Part shown: in pieces, positions 34,863 through 42,606 of the stretch
Position numbering within the stretch: position 1 is the stretch's first letter
Layout of the letters: the number at the start of each line of letters is the position of its first letter
Source: Fen-183 sp036504335
GTDB lineage: Bacteria > Acidobacteriota > Thermoanaerobaculia > UBA5066
Length of the DNA stretch: 64,000 nucleotides
Reading direction: 5' to 3'
NCBI GenBank assembly: GCA_036504335.1
Contig: DASXVJ010000023.1
Span: forward strand, 1 to 64,000
Translations under genes and position numbers: made by a program
Notes under the pieces: model-generated
The model's database searches: none
The model's input: only the letters and a program-made list of their open reading frames with translations
What the model was told of the DNA's origin: nothing

Positions 34863-36259
34863 TCCTTCTCGCCGTCGAGGCCGAGGGACTTCATCTTGCG
34901 GTGGAGCGTCGTGCGGTCGAGGCCGAGGCGCTCGGCCGCACGCGAGACGTTGCCCTTCGTCTCGGCGAGGACGCGCGCGAGGTACTTTTTCTCGAACGCG
35001 TCGCGCGCCTCGGCGAGCGGCAGGACGCCCGAGATGTCCGAGACGGCATGTGATCCGGAGACGGGGCGCGGCGCGCCCTCCTCGGGCGGAAGGTCCTGGA
35101 GCCGCACGGAAGGACCGGACGTCATGAGGAGGACGCGCTCGACGAGGTTCTGGAGCTCGCGGACGTTGCCGGGCCAGCGCCGTCTGGCGAGCGCGTCGAG
35201 CGCCGCGGGCTCGAACGTCTTCGCGCGGCGTCCGCGCCTCCTGGCGACCGACTCGGCGAAGTGCGCCACGAGGAGGGGGACGTCCTCGGGGCGCTCCGCG
35301 AGCGGCGGAACCGTGAGAGGAACCACGGCGAGCCGGAAGTAGAGATCCTCGCGGAACGCACCGGCCCGGATCATCGCGGGCAGGTCACGGTTCGTCGCCG
35401 CGACGATCCGCACGTCCGTCGCCACCGTCTTCGTGCCGCCGACGCGCGTGATCTTTCCGTCCTGGATCGCGCGGAGGATCTTCGCCTGCGTGCGCGGCGA
35501 CATGTCTCCGATCTCGTCGAGGAAGAGAGTGCCGCCGTCGGCCTGCTCCCACTTGCCCTTGCGGTCCTCGAACGCGCCCGTGAACGAGCCCTTCACGTGG
35601 CCGAAAAGCTCGCTCTCGATGAGCTCCTCGGGGATCGCGGCGCCGTTGACCTCGACGAACGGGCCCGCGGCGCGCGGCGAGGCGCGGTGCAGCGCCCGGG
35701 CGACGAGCTCCTTGCCCGTCCCGCTCTCGCCCGTGATGAGGACGCGCGCGTCCGAGGCGCCCGCCCGCGCGATCTCGGACTTCAGGCGCGACATCGCGGC
35801 GCTCTCGCCGAGGAGGACCTCCCCCTCTGCGGCCCGCGCGTCGCGGTTCGCGAGCTCGCGCCTGAGGTCGTCGCGCTCACGCGCGAGACGCGTGCGCTCG
35901 AGCGCCTTCTCGAGCGTCAGGAGGACCCGCTCGAGCGCGAGGGGCTTCTCGAGGAAGTCGTCCGCGCCGCGCTTGACGGCCCCGACGGCCGTCTCGACCG
36001 TTCCGTGGCCGGAGATCATGACGACGGGGCCGGCGAAGCCGCCCGCGCGGAGCCGGTCGAGGACCGCGAGGCCGTCCACGTCCGGCAGCCAGACGTCGAG
36101 GAGGACGGCGTCGGGCGGCGCGTCGCCGAGCGCCCGCCGGACCGCGTCCTGCCCGAGCCCGACCGCGTCCACGGCGTAGCCCTCGTCGCCGAGGATCTGG
36201 CCGAGCGTCTCGCGGATCCCGGGCTCGTCGTCGCAGACGAGGACGCGCGGCGCACTCAT
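34859..36259 (-). CDS. Sigma-54-dependent response regulator, NtrX/NtrC family
   Basis: 466 residues. Receiver domain (1-120) with D10, D11 and phosphoacceptor D55, plus K in LEKPL. The AAA+ domain has Walker A GESGTGKE, the sigma-54 loop GSFTGA (Ala to Ser change in the usual GAFTGA), GGTLFLDEIGDM and the arginine-finger region. The C-terminal Fis-type helix-turn-helix is NVSRAAERLGLDRTTLHRKMKSLGL. Paired with the histidine kinase just upstream (7-base gap), with DUF4390 before that: the DUF4390-NtrY-NtrX order also occurs in proteobacteria. Its targets are unknown. Confidence 0.93.
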   Translation of the reverse strand: MSAPRVLVCDDEPGIRETLGQILGDEGYAVDAVGLGQDAVRRALGDAPPDAVLLDVWLPDVDGLAVLDRLRAGGFAGPVVMISGHGTVETAVGAVKRGADDFLEKPLALERVLLTLEKALERTRLARERDDLRRELANRDARAAEGEVLLGESAAMSRLKSEIARAGASDARVLITGESGTGKELVARALHRASPRAAGPFVEVNGAAIPEELIESELFGHVKGSFTGAFEDRKGKWEQADGGTLFLDEIGDMSPRTQAKILRAIQDGKITRVGGTKTVATDVRIVAATNRDLPAMIRAGAFREDLYFRLAVVPLTVPPLAERPEDVPLLVAHFAESVARRRGRRAKTFEPAALDALARRRWPGNVRELQNLVERVLLMTSGPSVRLQDLPPEEGAPRPVSGSHAVSDISGVLPLAEARDAFEKKYLARVLAETKGNVSRAAERLGLDRTTLHRKMKSLGLDGEKD

Positions 36260-36266
36260 GCGCGCC

Positions 36267-38453
36267 TCACGCCGCAGGCCACTCGAGGAGGAATCGGCAT
36301 CCGTGGGGAGCATTCTCCTCCACGCGCACCGTGCCGCCGTGCTCGGCCGCGATCCTCGCGACGATCGCGAGGCCGAGGCCCGAGCCGCGGCCCTTCGTCG
36401 AGTAGTCCTGGTCGAACACGCGCTCGCGGTCCGCGGCTGCGATTCCGGGGCCGTCGTCCTCCACGGAGACGACGGCGCGACCTTCCGCGACGCGCACGGC
36501 CACCCGCACATGCCCGCCCTCCGGCGCCGCGGCGACGGCGTTGTCGACGAGGTTGATGAGCGCGCGGCGGAGCTGTCCCGCGTCGGCGCGCGCCAGTCCG
36601 AGCCCGTCCGCCGCCTCGGCGGTCACGGCGATCCCGCGCTTGACGCCGTCGTAGAGCTTCGCGACCTGCGCGACGACCGCGCCGAGGTCCGTGGGCGCGA
36701 GGACCGCCGCGGGCAGGCGCGCGAAGCGCTGGAACGTGTCCACGAGCGCCGAGAGCGCGGTCACCTCCTGGACGATCGTGGAGGCGCCCTCCTCGACGAC
36801 GCGGGGGAGGCCGTCGCCGGAGTCGGCCGAGGACGCCGCGCGGCGGCGCATGCGCTCGGCCGCAAGACGGATCGGCGTGAGCGGGTTCTTGATCTCGTGG
36901 GCCATGCGGCGCGCGGCCTCTTCCCATGCCGCGGCGCGCTCGGCGGCGACGAGGGCGGTCGTGTCCTCGAGCGTGACGATGCTCGGGCCGGCGCCGCCCG
37001 AGCCGGCCGGCGCCTGTGCGAGGTGCGCCTCGAGGACGCGCCGGCCGATCTTGAGCGTCTCTTCGCGCGGCCCGGCGCCGCGCGCGCGGGCCAGGAAGTC
37101 GCGGAGCGGCGCGAGCGGGGCGGGCGCGAGGAGGTCGTCGATTCGCTCGACGGCGCCCGCGGCCTCACGGTCGAGGAGGCGTCGCGCCGTGTCGTTCAGG
37201 AAGGCGAGCCGGCCGTCCTCCCAGAACGCGATGACGCCCGCGTCCAGCCGCGCGAGGATCGAACCGAACCTCTGACGCTGCTCGTCCAGCTGCTGGTTCG
37301 TGGCCTCGAGCTCCGCATTCGCCGCGACGAGCTCGGCCCGCCGCCGCCTGAGCTCGGACGTCATCGAGTTGAACGCGCGGGACAGCGCGCCGATCTCGTC
37401 TCCGCCCTCCACCTCGACGAGCGCGTCGAAGTCGCCCGCGCCGACGCGGCGCGCCGAGGCCGCGAGCGCTCCGATCGGTCGCGTCACGCGCCGCGCAAGG
37501 AGCAGGCCGACCCAGACGGCGGCGAGGAGGACGACGAACGCGAGGAGGAGGAAGAGGAGGATCTGGATCGCTTCGAGCGAGGAGCGCTCGGCCTTCAGCA
37601 TGGCGTATGCGGAGGTCGCGCGGCCCAGCTCCCGGATGGGCTCGGCTTCGGCGGGGGGCTCGAACGTTCCGATCAGGAGCGTGCCGGACGGCGAGGCGAA
37701 GAGCGATCGCTCCGTCTGCCCGCCGTCGTGCGTCGCTTCGATCCGGCGCGAGACGCCGCGCGCCTTCGCGTCGGCCAGCCAGTCCGCCCCGGCGTCGGCG
37801 ACTTCGCGGACCGGCCAGCGCGGCGAGCTCACCGCGACGGGCGGGCCGCCGGCCCGCCGCCATTCGAGGTAGTCCACGCCGGACTCCTCGCGGGCGGACG
37901 ACAGGAGCGCGACGAGGTCCTTCTCGGGCGAGACCGCGAGGCGCGGCAGGAGCCGGTCGGCCGTGCGGCGCTCGAGGGCGGCGGTGCGCGCGCGCACGAG
38001 GTCGGCGACCTGCCGCCCCGCGCGGATCGTGTTCTCCACGGGCGGCGCGAACCAGCGCTCGACGCTCTTCTGAAGCAGACCCGTCGTCGGGAGGATCAGG
38101 AGCGAGATCGGGAGCAGCGCGAGCCCGACGTACGCCGCGACGACGCGCGCGCGAAAACGGGAGCCGAAGACGCCCCGCCGCGACTCGAGGACGAGCTTGA
38201 TTCCGTTGCGCACGAGGACGAACAGAAGCACGAGGATGAGGACGACGACGATGTAGAAGAGGACGAAGATCAGGACGCGGTTCGTCGCGGCGGCGGCCGT
38301 GAGGTCGCGCGTCCTGAGGACGAGCGCGTACCCGCCCGCGAACGCCGCGCCGAGCGCGAGGCCGATCGCGAGGAGAATCCGGTTGTCGCGCGTCCACCGG
38401 TACGGCGGGACGGGCGGCACGGATTCCGTCAGCGGGCGCTCGCCGCCGTCCAT
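36267..38453 (-). CDS. NtrY-like membrane sensor histidine kinase
   Basis: 728 residues. Two N-terminal hydrophobic helices (about 27-50 and 63-82) plus another (about 105-125) precede an extracytoplasmic sensor of about 170 residues; a further helix at about 290-315 leads to a HAMP linker (LLARRVTRPIGALAASARRVGAGDFDALVEVEGGDEIGAL in segments). A PAS domain (SILARLDAGVIAFWEDGRLAFLN) and HisKA with H519 (MAHEIKNPLTPIRLAAERM) follow, then HATPase_c with N box LINLVDNAV, VEDDGPGI and GSGLGLAIV. It phosphorylates the adjacent sigma-54 regulator. The start overlaps the DUF4390 gene by 25 bases. Confidence 0.92.
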   Translation of the reverse strand: MDGGERPLTESVPPVPPYRWTRDNRILLAIGLALGAAFAGGYALVLRTRDLTAAAATNRVLIFVLFYIVVVLILVLLFVLVRNGIKLVLESRRGVFGSRFRARVVAAYVGLALLPISLLILPTTGLLQKSVERWFAPPVENTIRAGRQVADLVRARTAALERRTADRLLPRLAVSPEKDLVALLSSAREESGVDYLEWRRAGGPPVAVSSPRWPVREVADAGADWLADAKARGVSRRIEATHDGGQTERSLFASPSGTLLIGTFEPPAEAEPIRELGRATSAYAMLKAERSSLEAIQILLFLLLAFVVLLAAVWVGLLLARRVTRPIGALAASARRVGAGDFDALVEVEGGDEIGALSRAFNSMTSELRRRRAELVAANAELEATNQQLDEQRQRFGSILARLDAGVIAFWEDGRLAFLNDTARRLLDREAAGAVERIDDLLAPAPLAPLRDFLARARGAGPREETLKIGRRVLEAHLAQAPAGSGGAGPSIVTLEDTTALVAAERAAAWEEAARRMAHEIKNPLTPIRLAAERMRRRAASSADSGDGLPRVVEEGASTIVQEVTALSALVDTFQRFARLPAAVLAPTDLGAVVAQVAKLYDGVKRGIAVTAEAADGLGLARADAGQLRRALINLVDNAVAAAPEGGHVRVAVRVAEGRAVVSVEDDGPGIAAADRERVFDQDYSTKGRGSGLGLAIVARIAAEHGGTVRVEENAPHGCRFLLEWPAA

Positions 38454-39007
38454 TCGAAGATCCCCGATCGTGCCCAGTCGGTCTCGTCGCTCGTCGGCAC
38501 GACGCCGAGCGCGACCCCGCTGCCGTAGCGGCAGCGCAGGCGCACGACGAGCTTCTTGCCCAGGAGGTGGTCGCCCATCGTGAAGACGGGCAGGCCCGGC
38601 ACCCGCGCGAGCGCCGCGGCGGCTTCGTCCCGCGCCGGGACGACCTGCGTGTCGAGGAGGCGCGCGTCGAGGCGCCGCTCGACGAGGAAATCGGACGTGT
38701 CGGGCCGGTACGTCGCCGTCACGGCGTAGAGGCGCTCGTCCTTCAGCGCGTCCCACCAGAGGTTGCGGAAGACGAAAAGGCGGATCGTCCACGCCACGGT
38801 CGTGGGGAGCCCGGACGCGAGGCGCTGGCGCACCGCCTCGGGCAGACCCGGGGAGAGCCTCGCCTCGACGTGGAGCTCGCGGCCGGTCAGCCAGCTCGAG
38901 ACGCCCGGGACCTCGGCGGCGGGAGGAACCTGCGCGAACGCCACCCCGGCGAGGGCGAGCAGGGCACCGAGGAGGAAGGGGGCCGTCGGCCCTGGGCGCG
39001 TGCGCAC
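38429..39007 (-). CDS. DUF4390 domain protein
   Basis: 192 residues with a signal peptide (FLLGALLALAGVAFA) and a beta-rich body: LHVEARLSPGLPEAVRQRLASGLPTTVAWTIRLF, RRDLWWDALKDERLYAVTATY-type segment (here FRNLWWDALKDERLYAVTATYRPDT). DUF4390 proteins of unknown function commonly precede an NtrY-type kinase, and here the gene overlaps the kinase start, so it may be its periplasmic accessory. TAAAGT lies 6 bases before the GTG at 39007. Confidence 0.85.
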   Translation of the reverse strand: MRTRPGPTAPFLLGALLALAGVAFAQVPPAAEVPGVSSWLTGRELHVEARLSPGLPEAVRQRLASGLPTTVAWTIRLFVFRNLWWDALKDERLYAVTATYRPDTSDFLVERRLDARLLDTQVVPARDEAAAALARVPGLPVFTMGDHLLGKKLVVRLRCRYGSGVALGVVPTSDETDWARSGIFEWTAASAR

Positions 39008-39013
39008 CCCGGA

Positions 39014-39019
39014 ACTTTA
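39014..39019 (-). promoter_or_regulatory. Candidate leaderless -10 (TAAAGT) of DUF4390-ntrY-ntrX-like operon
   Basis: Minus-strand TAAAGT ends 6 bases before the GTG at 39007. The hexamer overlaps the 3' end of lpxC (stop at 39017-39019), so the operon would have its own promoter inside the lpxC terminus. Confidence 0.47.
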
Positions 39020-39901
39020 ACGGTTTGCGTGTCTGGCTGCGGCCGCGGGGGCGGGGGAAGGCACGTGCCGCTCCGCGCGAACCTCTTCGCGGAGGAGCGC
39101 GGCGAGGCCGGCGTGCATCGCGTGCCCGGCCTTGTGGGCGACGACGTGGCCGGTGACGGGGCGCCCCACGAGCGCGAGGTCGCCGAGCAGGTCGAGGACC
39201 TTGTGGCGGACGAACTCGTCCGGGAAGCGCAGCTCGCCGTTCTCGACGCGGTCCTCGCCGATGACGATGCAGTTCTCGGGCGAGGCGCCGCGGGCGAGGC
39301 CGTGCTGCTTCAAGAGCTCGTACTCGGACAGGAACCCGAACGTGCGCGCGGGCGCGACGTGCGTCGCGTACGTCTCGGGGGAAAGCACGACTGTGAGCGA
39401 CTGGCGCCCGACAGCCGGGTTCGGGAAGTCGATCGTGTACGTCACGCGCAGGTCCCGCGCGGGCCGGATCTCGAGCTTCCTGCCGCCCGCCGCGGTCAGC
39501 GAGAGGACGCGCGACGGCGTGAACGGCGCGCGGAGCGCCGCGAGCGGAGCGACGCCGGCCTTCGAGAAGGCGTCGAGCCACGGCAGCGCGCTCCCGTCGA
39601 GGATCGGGACCTCGGGTCCGTCGACCTCGACGAGCAGGTTGTCGAGCCCGGCGCCCACGGCGGCCGAGAGGAGGTGCTCGACGGTGCTCACGTCGCGGCC
39701 GCGCTCGCCGAGCGACGTCGCGTGATCGAAGCGGCCCGCGGCCTCGGCGATGGCGGGGACGAACGCGTCCACGTCGGTGCGCCAGAACACGATCCCGTGG
39801 TTCGCCCCCGCGGGACGGAGCACGGCGTGGACGTGGCGGCCGCTGTGGAGGCCGATTCCCGAGATCCGGACCGGCCGGGCGAGCGTCGTCTGCACGAGCA
39901 T
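39017..39901 (-). CDS. lpxC: UDP-3-O-acyl-N-acetylglucosamine deacetylase
   Basis: 294 residues, the usual size. N-terminal QTTLARPVRISGIGLHSG, then DVSTVEHLLSA with zinc ligand H76, EVPILDGSALPWLDAF, RTFGFLSEYELLKQHGLARGASPENCIVI, and DEFVRHKVLDLLGDLALVGRPVTGHVVAHKAGH (in segments) supplying the His/Asp zinc ligands and the catalytic His. It is the first committed step of lipid A synthesis, so the organism is expected to make LPS. An ATG at 39931 in frame would add ten residues not typical of LpxC; 39901 is preferred. Confidence 0.96.
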   Translation of the reverse strand: MLVQTTLARPVRISGIGLHSGRHVHAVLRPAGANHGIVFWRTDVDAFVPAIAEAAGRFDHATSLGERGRDVSTVEHLLSAAVGAGLDNLLVEVDGPEVPILDGSALPWLDAFSKAGVAPLAALRAPFTPSRVLSLTAAGGRKLEIRPARDLRVTYTIDFPNPAVGRQSLTVVLSPETYATHVAPARTFGFLSEYELLKQHGLARGASPENCIVIGEDRVENGELRFPDEFVRHKVLDLLGDLALVGRPVTGHVVAHKAGHAMHAGLAALLREEVRAERHVPSPAPAAAARHANR

Positions 39902-40114
39902 CGCTCGGCCTTTTTGCACGGGGGGTGCCATGGCCGTCCCACCGTGTTTACAAGGAGTTGCGCGCAGCCTGCGTCCGGCCAGGGTGGGCCAAGTGCGGCA
40001 ATCCCGCGGCTCGTGCGGCGGAAGCGCCACAGTCCCGCTCACGCCCCGTCCGGCGGCCGCCGGCAGGGTCTCCGGGACGCGGCTGCTATTCTCTTCACAC
40101 TCCCGGAGGAACGT

Positions 40115-41848
40115 GTGCTCGCGCCCGAGGAAGAAAAATTCTATCAGGACTTTCTGGCCGTGGTGGCCCAGAAATGGCGCCCGGCGAAGGCGGCGTTCTA
40201 CACGCTCGACCCGGGCGGGGCGGTGTTCCGCCTGAAGGCGCAGTTCGGCTTCACGCGTGGCGACCGGCTCGCCGAGCGCTTGGGGCGCAACGAGCCGCTC
40301 GTCAACCAGATCTACGAGCACCGCGAGCCCACGTTCGTCAACAACGTGAACCAGGCGGGCCGCCTCGCGGACGCCATGATCCAGTCGACGTCGACGCGCC
40401 TTCTCGTCGCGCCTCTCTACCTGGACGGACGGATCATGGGTCTCGTCGACATGCGCGACAAGGCGGGCCGCGTCGCCTTTTCGCACGACGACGCGCTCGA
40501 GATGACCGACCTCCTCAGACGCTTCGCCGTCGAGCTTCGCCGCCTGAGCGACGCGAGGGCCGTCGGCGCCATTCTCCGGGAGCCGCCCCCGGTGGTCGAG
40601 CGGCCGCTCGATCCGCCGGCGCCTCCCTCCGCCATGCCGTCGCCCCTCGAGAAGACGTCCGGGTTCGCCGCCATCCAGGCCGCGACGTCGGGCGTCTACC
40701 GCCGCGCGCCGCAGCCGCCCTCCGTCTCCGAGCCGGTCGACACCGCGCTGCCCGGCGTGGCGTTGCGCACGCTGCGCCTCGTCGAGGAGACGCTCGCACG
40801 CGGCGGCGCCCAGCGCCTGGCGGCGGCTCCGTCCGGGGGGCTCTCGCCGCGCGAGGCCGAGTTCGTCCATCTCTACCTTCCGACCTGCCTGAACTACGAC
40901 GAGGTCGAGGTCGCGGCCGTGTCGTCGTTCCTGCCCTCCGTCGGGATCGTGACCGTCACGTCGCGCCGCCCGCTGGACGCCGACGTCGTCCCGGCGCTCA
41001 CGGAGAACCTCGAGAAGATCTTCGCGAAGACGGCCGTGCCGTTCGCCTTCACGCGCGAGCCGGTGGTCCGGCCGCTCGACGCCCCCGGGGAGGGGCGGCC
41101 CGTGCGCCGGGCGGACATCGCGGCGATCCAGTCCTCCGTTCTCGACAGCTCGCCGGACGGCGTCGTCCTCTTCTCGCTCTTGTACCGGCACGGGCCGAAC
41201 CCCGAGGCGCGCGAGGCGCTCCGCTCGGCGCACGTCGTCCTGCGCAACGTCCTGGCGGGGACGCGCGGAGAGACGCGTTTTCGCGAGAGCTATCGCGGCC
41301 TCGTCAACAAGCTCCTCGAACCCGGGCTGCTCAGGCGCACGGCGCTCAAGACGCATTCGTTCAACGTCGGGCGCATGGCGCGCAAGCTCGCCGTCCAGAT
41401 CGGCGTCGCGCCCATGGACGTCGAGCAGATCACCGTCGCCGCGATCCTCCACGACGTCGGGCTGCGCGAGCTGAACTACGACACGCTCTACGCGAAGCGC
41501 ACGCTCACGGACGAAGAGCTCACGCTGCTGAAGACGCACCCCCGCGTGGGCGCCTACCTCGTCGAGGACATCCCGTGGCCCTACCCGGTCGCGCCCCTCA
41601 TCAAGCACCACCACGAGCGCTGGGACGGCGGCGGATACCCGGACGGCCTGCGCGGCGAGCAGATTCCGCTCGGCTCGCGCATCATCCATCTGTGCGAGGC
41701 CTTCGACGCGATGACGGCGCCCACGTCCTACCGGGCGGTGCTCTCGGACTACCAGGCGCTCGACATCATCGAGTCGAAGGCGGGCACCCAGTTCGACCCC
41801 GAGCTCGCTCCCGAGTTCAAGCGCATGGTCGAGGGCCCCTCGGACTGA
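40115..41848 (+). CDS. GAF / HD-GYP domain signalling protein
   Basis: 577 residues. Residues ~5-150 have a GAF-like fold (FYQDFLAVVAQKWRPAKAAFYTLDPGGAVFRLKAQFGF ... TRLLVAPLYLDGRIMGLVDMRDKAG). A Pro-rich linker and a middle domain with no clear name (about 230-330) follow. The C-terminal HD-GYP domain contains HDVG (H446-D447), KTHPRVGAYLVEDI, HHHERWDGGGYPDGLRGEQIPLGSRIIHLCEAFDAM, the residues needed for c-di-GMP (or related) phosphodiesterase activity. The GTG at 40115 follows GGAGGA by 4 bases; TATTCT (40087-40092) may be the -10. It is upstream of smpB by 10 bases and divergent from lpxC. Confidence 0.88.
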   Translation: MLAPEEEKFYQDFLAVVAQKWRPAKAAFYTLDPGGAVFRLKAQFGFTRGDRLAERLGRNEPLVNQIYEHREPTFVNNVNQAGRLADAMIQSTSTRLLVAPLYLDGRIMGLVDMRDKAGRVAFSHDDALEMTDLLRRFAVELRRLSDARAVGAILREPPPVVERPLDPPAPPSAMPSPLEKTSGFAAIQAATSGVYRRAPQPPSVSEPVDTALPGVALRTLRLVEETLARGGAQRLAAAPSGGLSPREAEFVHLYLPTCLNYDEVEVAAVSSFLPSVGIVTVTSRRPLDADVVPALTENLEKIFAKTAVPFAFTREPVVRPLDAPGEGRPVRRADIAAIQSSVLDSSPDGVVLFSLLYRHGPNPEAREALRSAHVVLRNVLAGTRGETRFRESYRGLVNKLLEPGLLRRTALKTHSFNVGRMARKLAVQIGVAPMDVEQITVAAILHDVGLRELNYDTLYAKRTLTDEELTLLKTHPRVGAYLVEDIPWPYPVAPLIKHHHERWDGGGYPDGLRGEQIPLGSRIIHLCEAFDAMTAPTSYRAVLSDYQALDIIESKAGTQFDPELAPEFKRMVEGPSD

Positions 41849-41858
41849 CGGGGCGCGC

Positions 41859-42383
41859 GTGAAGTCGCGGCTGGACCGCGAGGAGCGGAAGAAGGACGCG
41901 CGCGCCGCCGCGAAGAACTCGGGGACGCGCCCGATCGCGACGAACCGGCGCGCACTCCACGAGTACTTCGTCGAGGAGAAGTTCGAGGCCGGCCTCGCGC
42001 TCACGGGCAGCGAGGTCAAGTCGCTGCGCGAGGGCAAGGCGAGCCTGCAGGACGGCTACGTCGCCGTCGAGGGCGGCGAAGCCTGGCTCTGGAACGTTCA
42101 CGTGCCGCCGTACGGCGCCGCGAGCTACAACAACGTCGACGCGAAGAGGAAGCGGAAGCTCCTCCTCCACAAGCGCGAGATCGTGCGGCTCGCCTCGAAG
42201 ATCCAGAAGTCCGGCGCGACGTGCATCCCGCTGACGCTCTACTTCAAGGGCGCGCGCGTGAAGGTCGAGATCGCGCTCGTCACGGGCAAGAAGCTGCACG
42301 ACAAGCGCGAGACGATCCGCCGCCGCGAGGCCGACCGCGAGGCGCGTTCCGCGATGAAGGACGCGCGCGCGCCAAGGCGCTGA
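41859..42383 (+). CDS. smpB: SsrA-binding protein SmpB
   Basis: 174 residues. Core motifs are IATNRRALHEYFVEEKFEAGLALTGSEVKSLREGK and LYFKGARVKVEIALVTGKKLHDKRETIRRREADRE, including the C-terminal KKxHDKR tail that enters the decoding centre. SmpB brings tmRNA to stalled ribosomes. The start is a GTG; the first ~22 residues are a basic extension of the usual N-terminus. tmRNA itself is not seen in the window. Confidence 0.95.
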   Translation: MKSRLDREERKKDARAAAKNSGTRPIATNRRALHEYFVEEKFEAGLALTGSEVKSLREGKASLQDGYVAVEGGEAWLWNVHVPPYGAASYNNVDAKRKRKLLLHKREIVRLASKIQKSGATCIPLTLYFKGARVKVEIALVTGKKLHDKRETIRRREADREARSAMKDARAPRR

Positions 42384-42399
42384 GGTCGGGTCCGGGACC

Positions 42400-42444
42400 G
42401 GGTCAAATTTCGAAGGACGGGCGCCGGCCGGCGAACAAATTTTG
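42400..42444 (+). terminator. Imperfect inverted repeat downstream of smpB
   Basis: GTCAAATTT (42400-42408) pairs with AAATTTTGAC (42435-42444) with one bulged base, around a GC-rich centre that itself contains the palindrome GCCGGCCGGC. It begins 17 bases after the smpB stop and may end the HD-GYP/smpB transcript. There is no U-tract, so a regulatory role is equally possible. Confidence 0.4.
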
Positions 42445-42504
42445 ACGGATTCCGGGCGTCCATCCGGGTCTCCGCGGCCGCCCTTTCCCCCGTTCCGGTG
42501 ACCC

Positions 42505-42527
42505 AAATCACGGAAGAAGCGTGATTT
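42505..42527. promoter_or_regulatory. Perfect 8-bp inverted repeat upstream of the metalloprotease operon
   Basis: AAATCACG (42505-42512) and CGTGATTT (42520-42527) form a perfect dyad with a 7-base spacer in a 223-base non-coding stretch, about 80 bases before the protease start. An AT-rich dyad in this GC-rich setting looks like an operator; it could also be a weak hairpin. Confidence 0.42.
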
Positions 42528-42606
42528 CCCGTGGGCCCGGAGCACTCCCCGGCGAAGGCTCCAGGCCGGCACGGGTCCCGCAATGGACGGTGCAGCGAGG
42601 GGACAC

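Noticed and set aside
42384..42606. tRNA or tmRNA gene in the spacer after smpB
   Set aside because: No cloverleaf, T-loop GGTTCGA or CCA end; only two dyads are visible.
42583..42606. Upstream ATG as start of the metalloprotease
   Set aside because: No Shine-Dalgarno precedes it; the ATG at 42607 has GAGGGG just upstream and a standard signal-peptide N-region.
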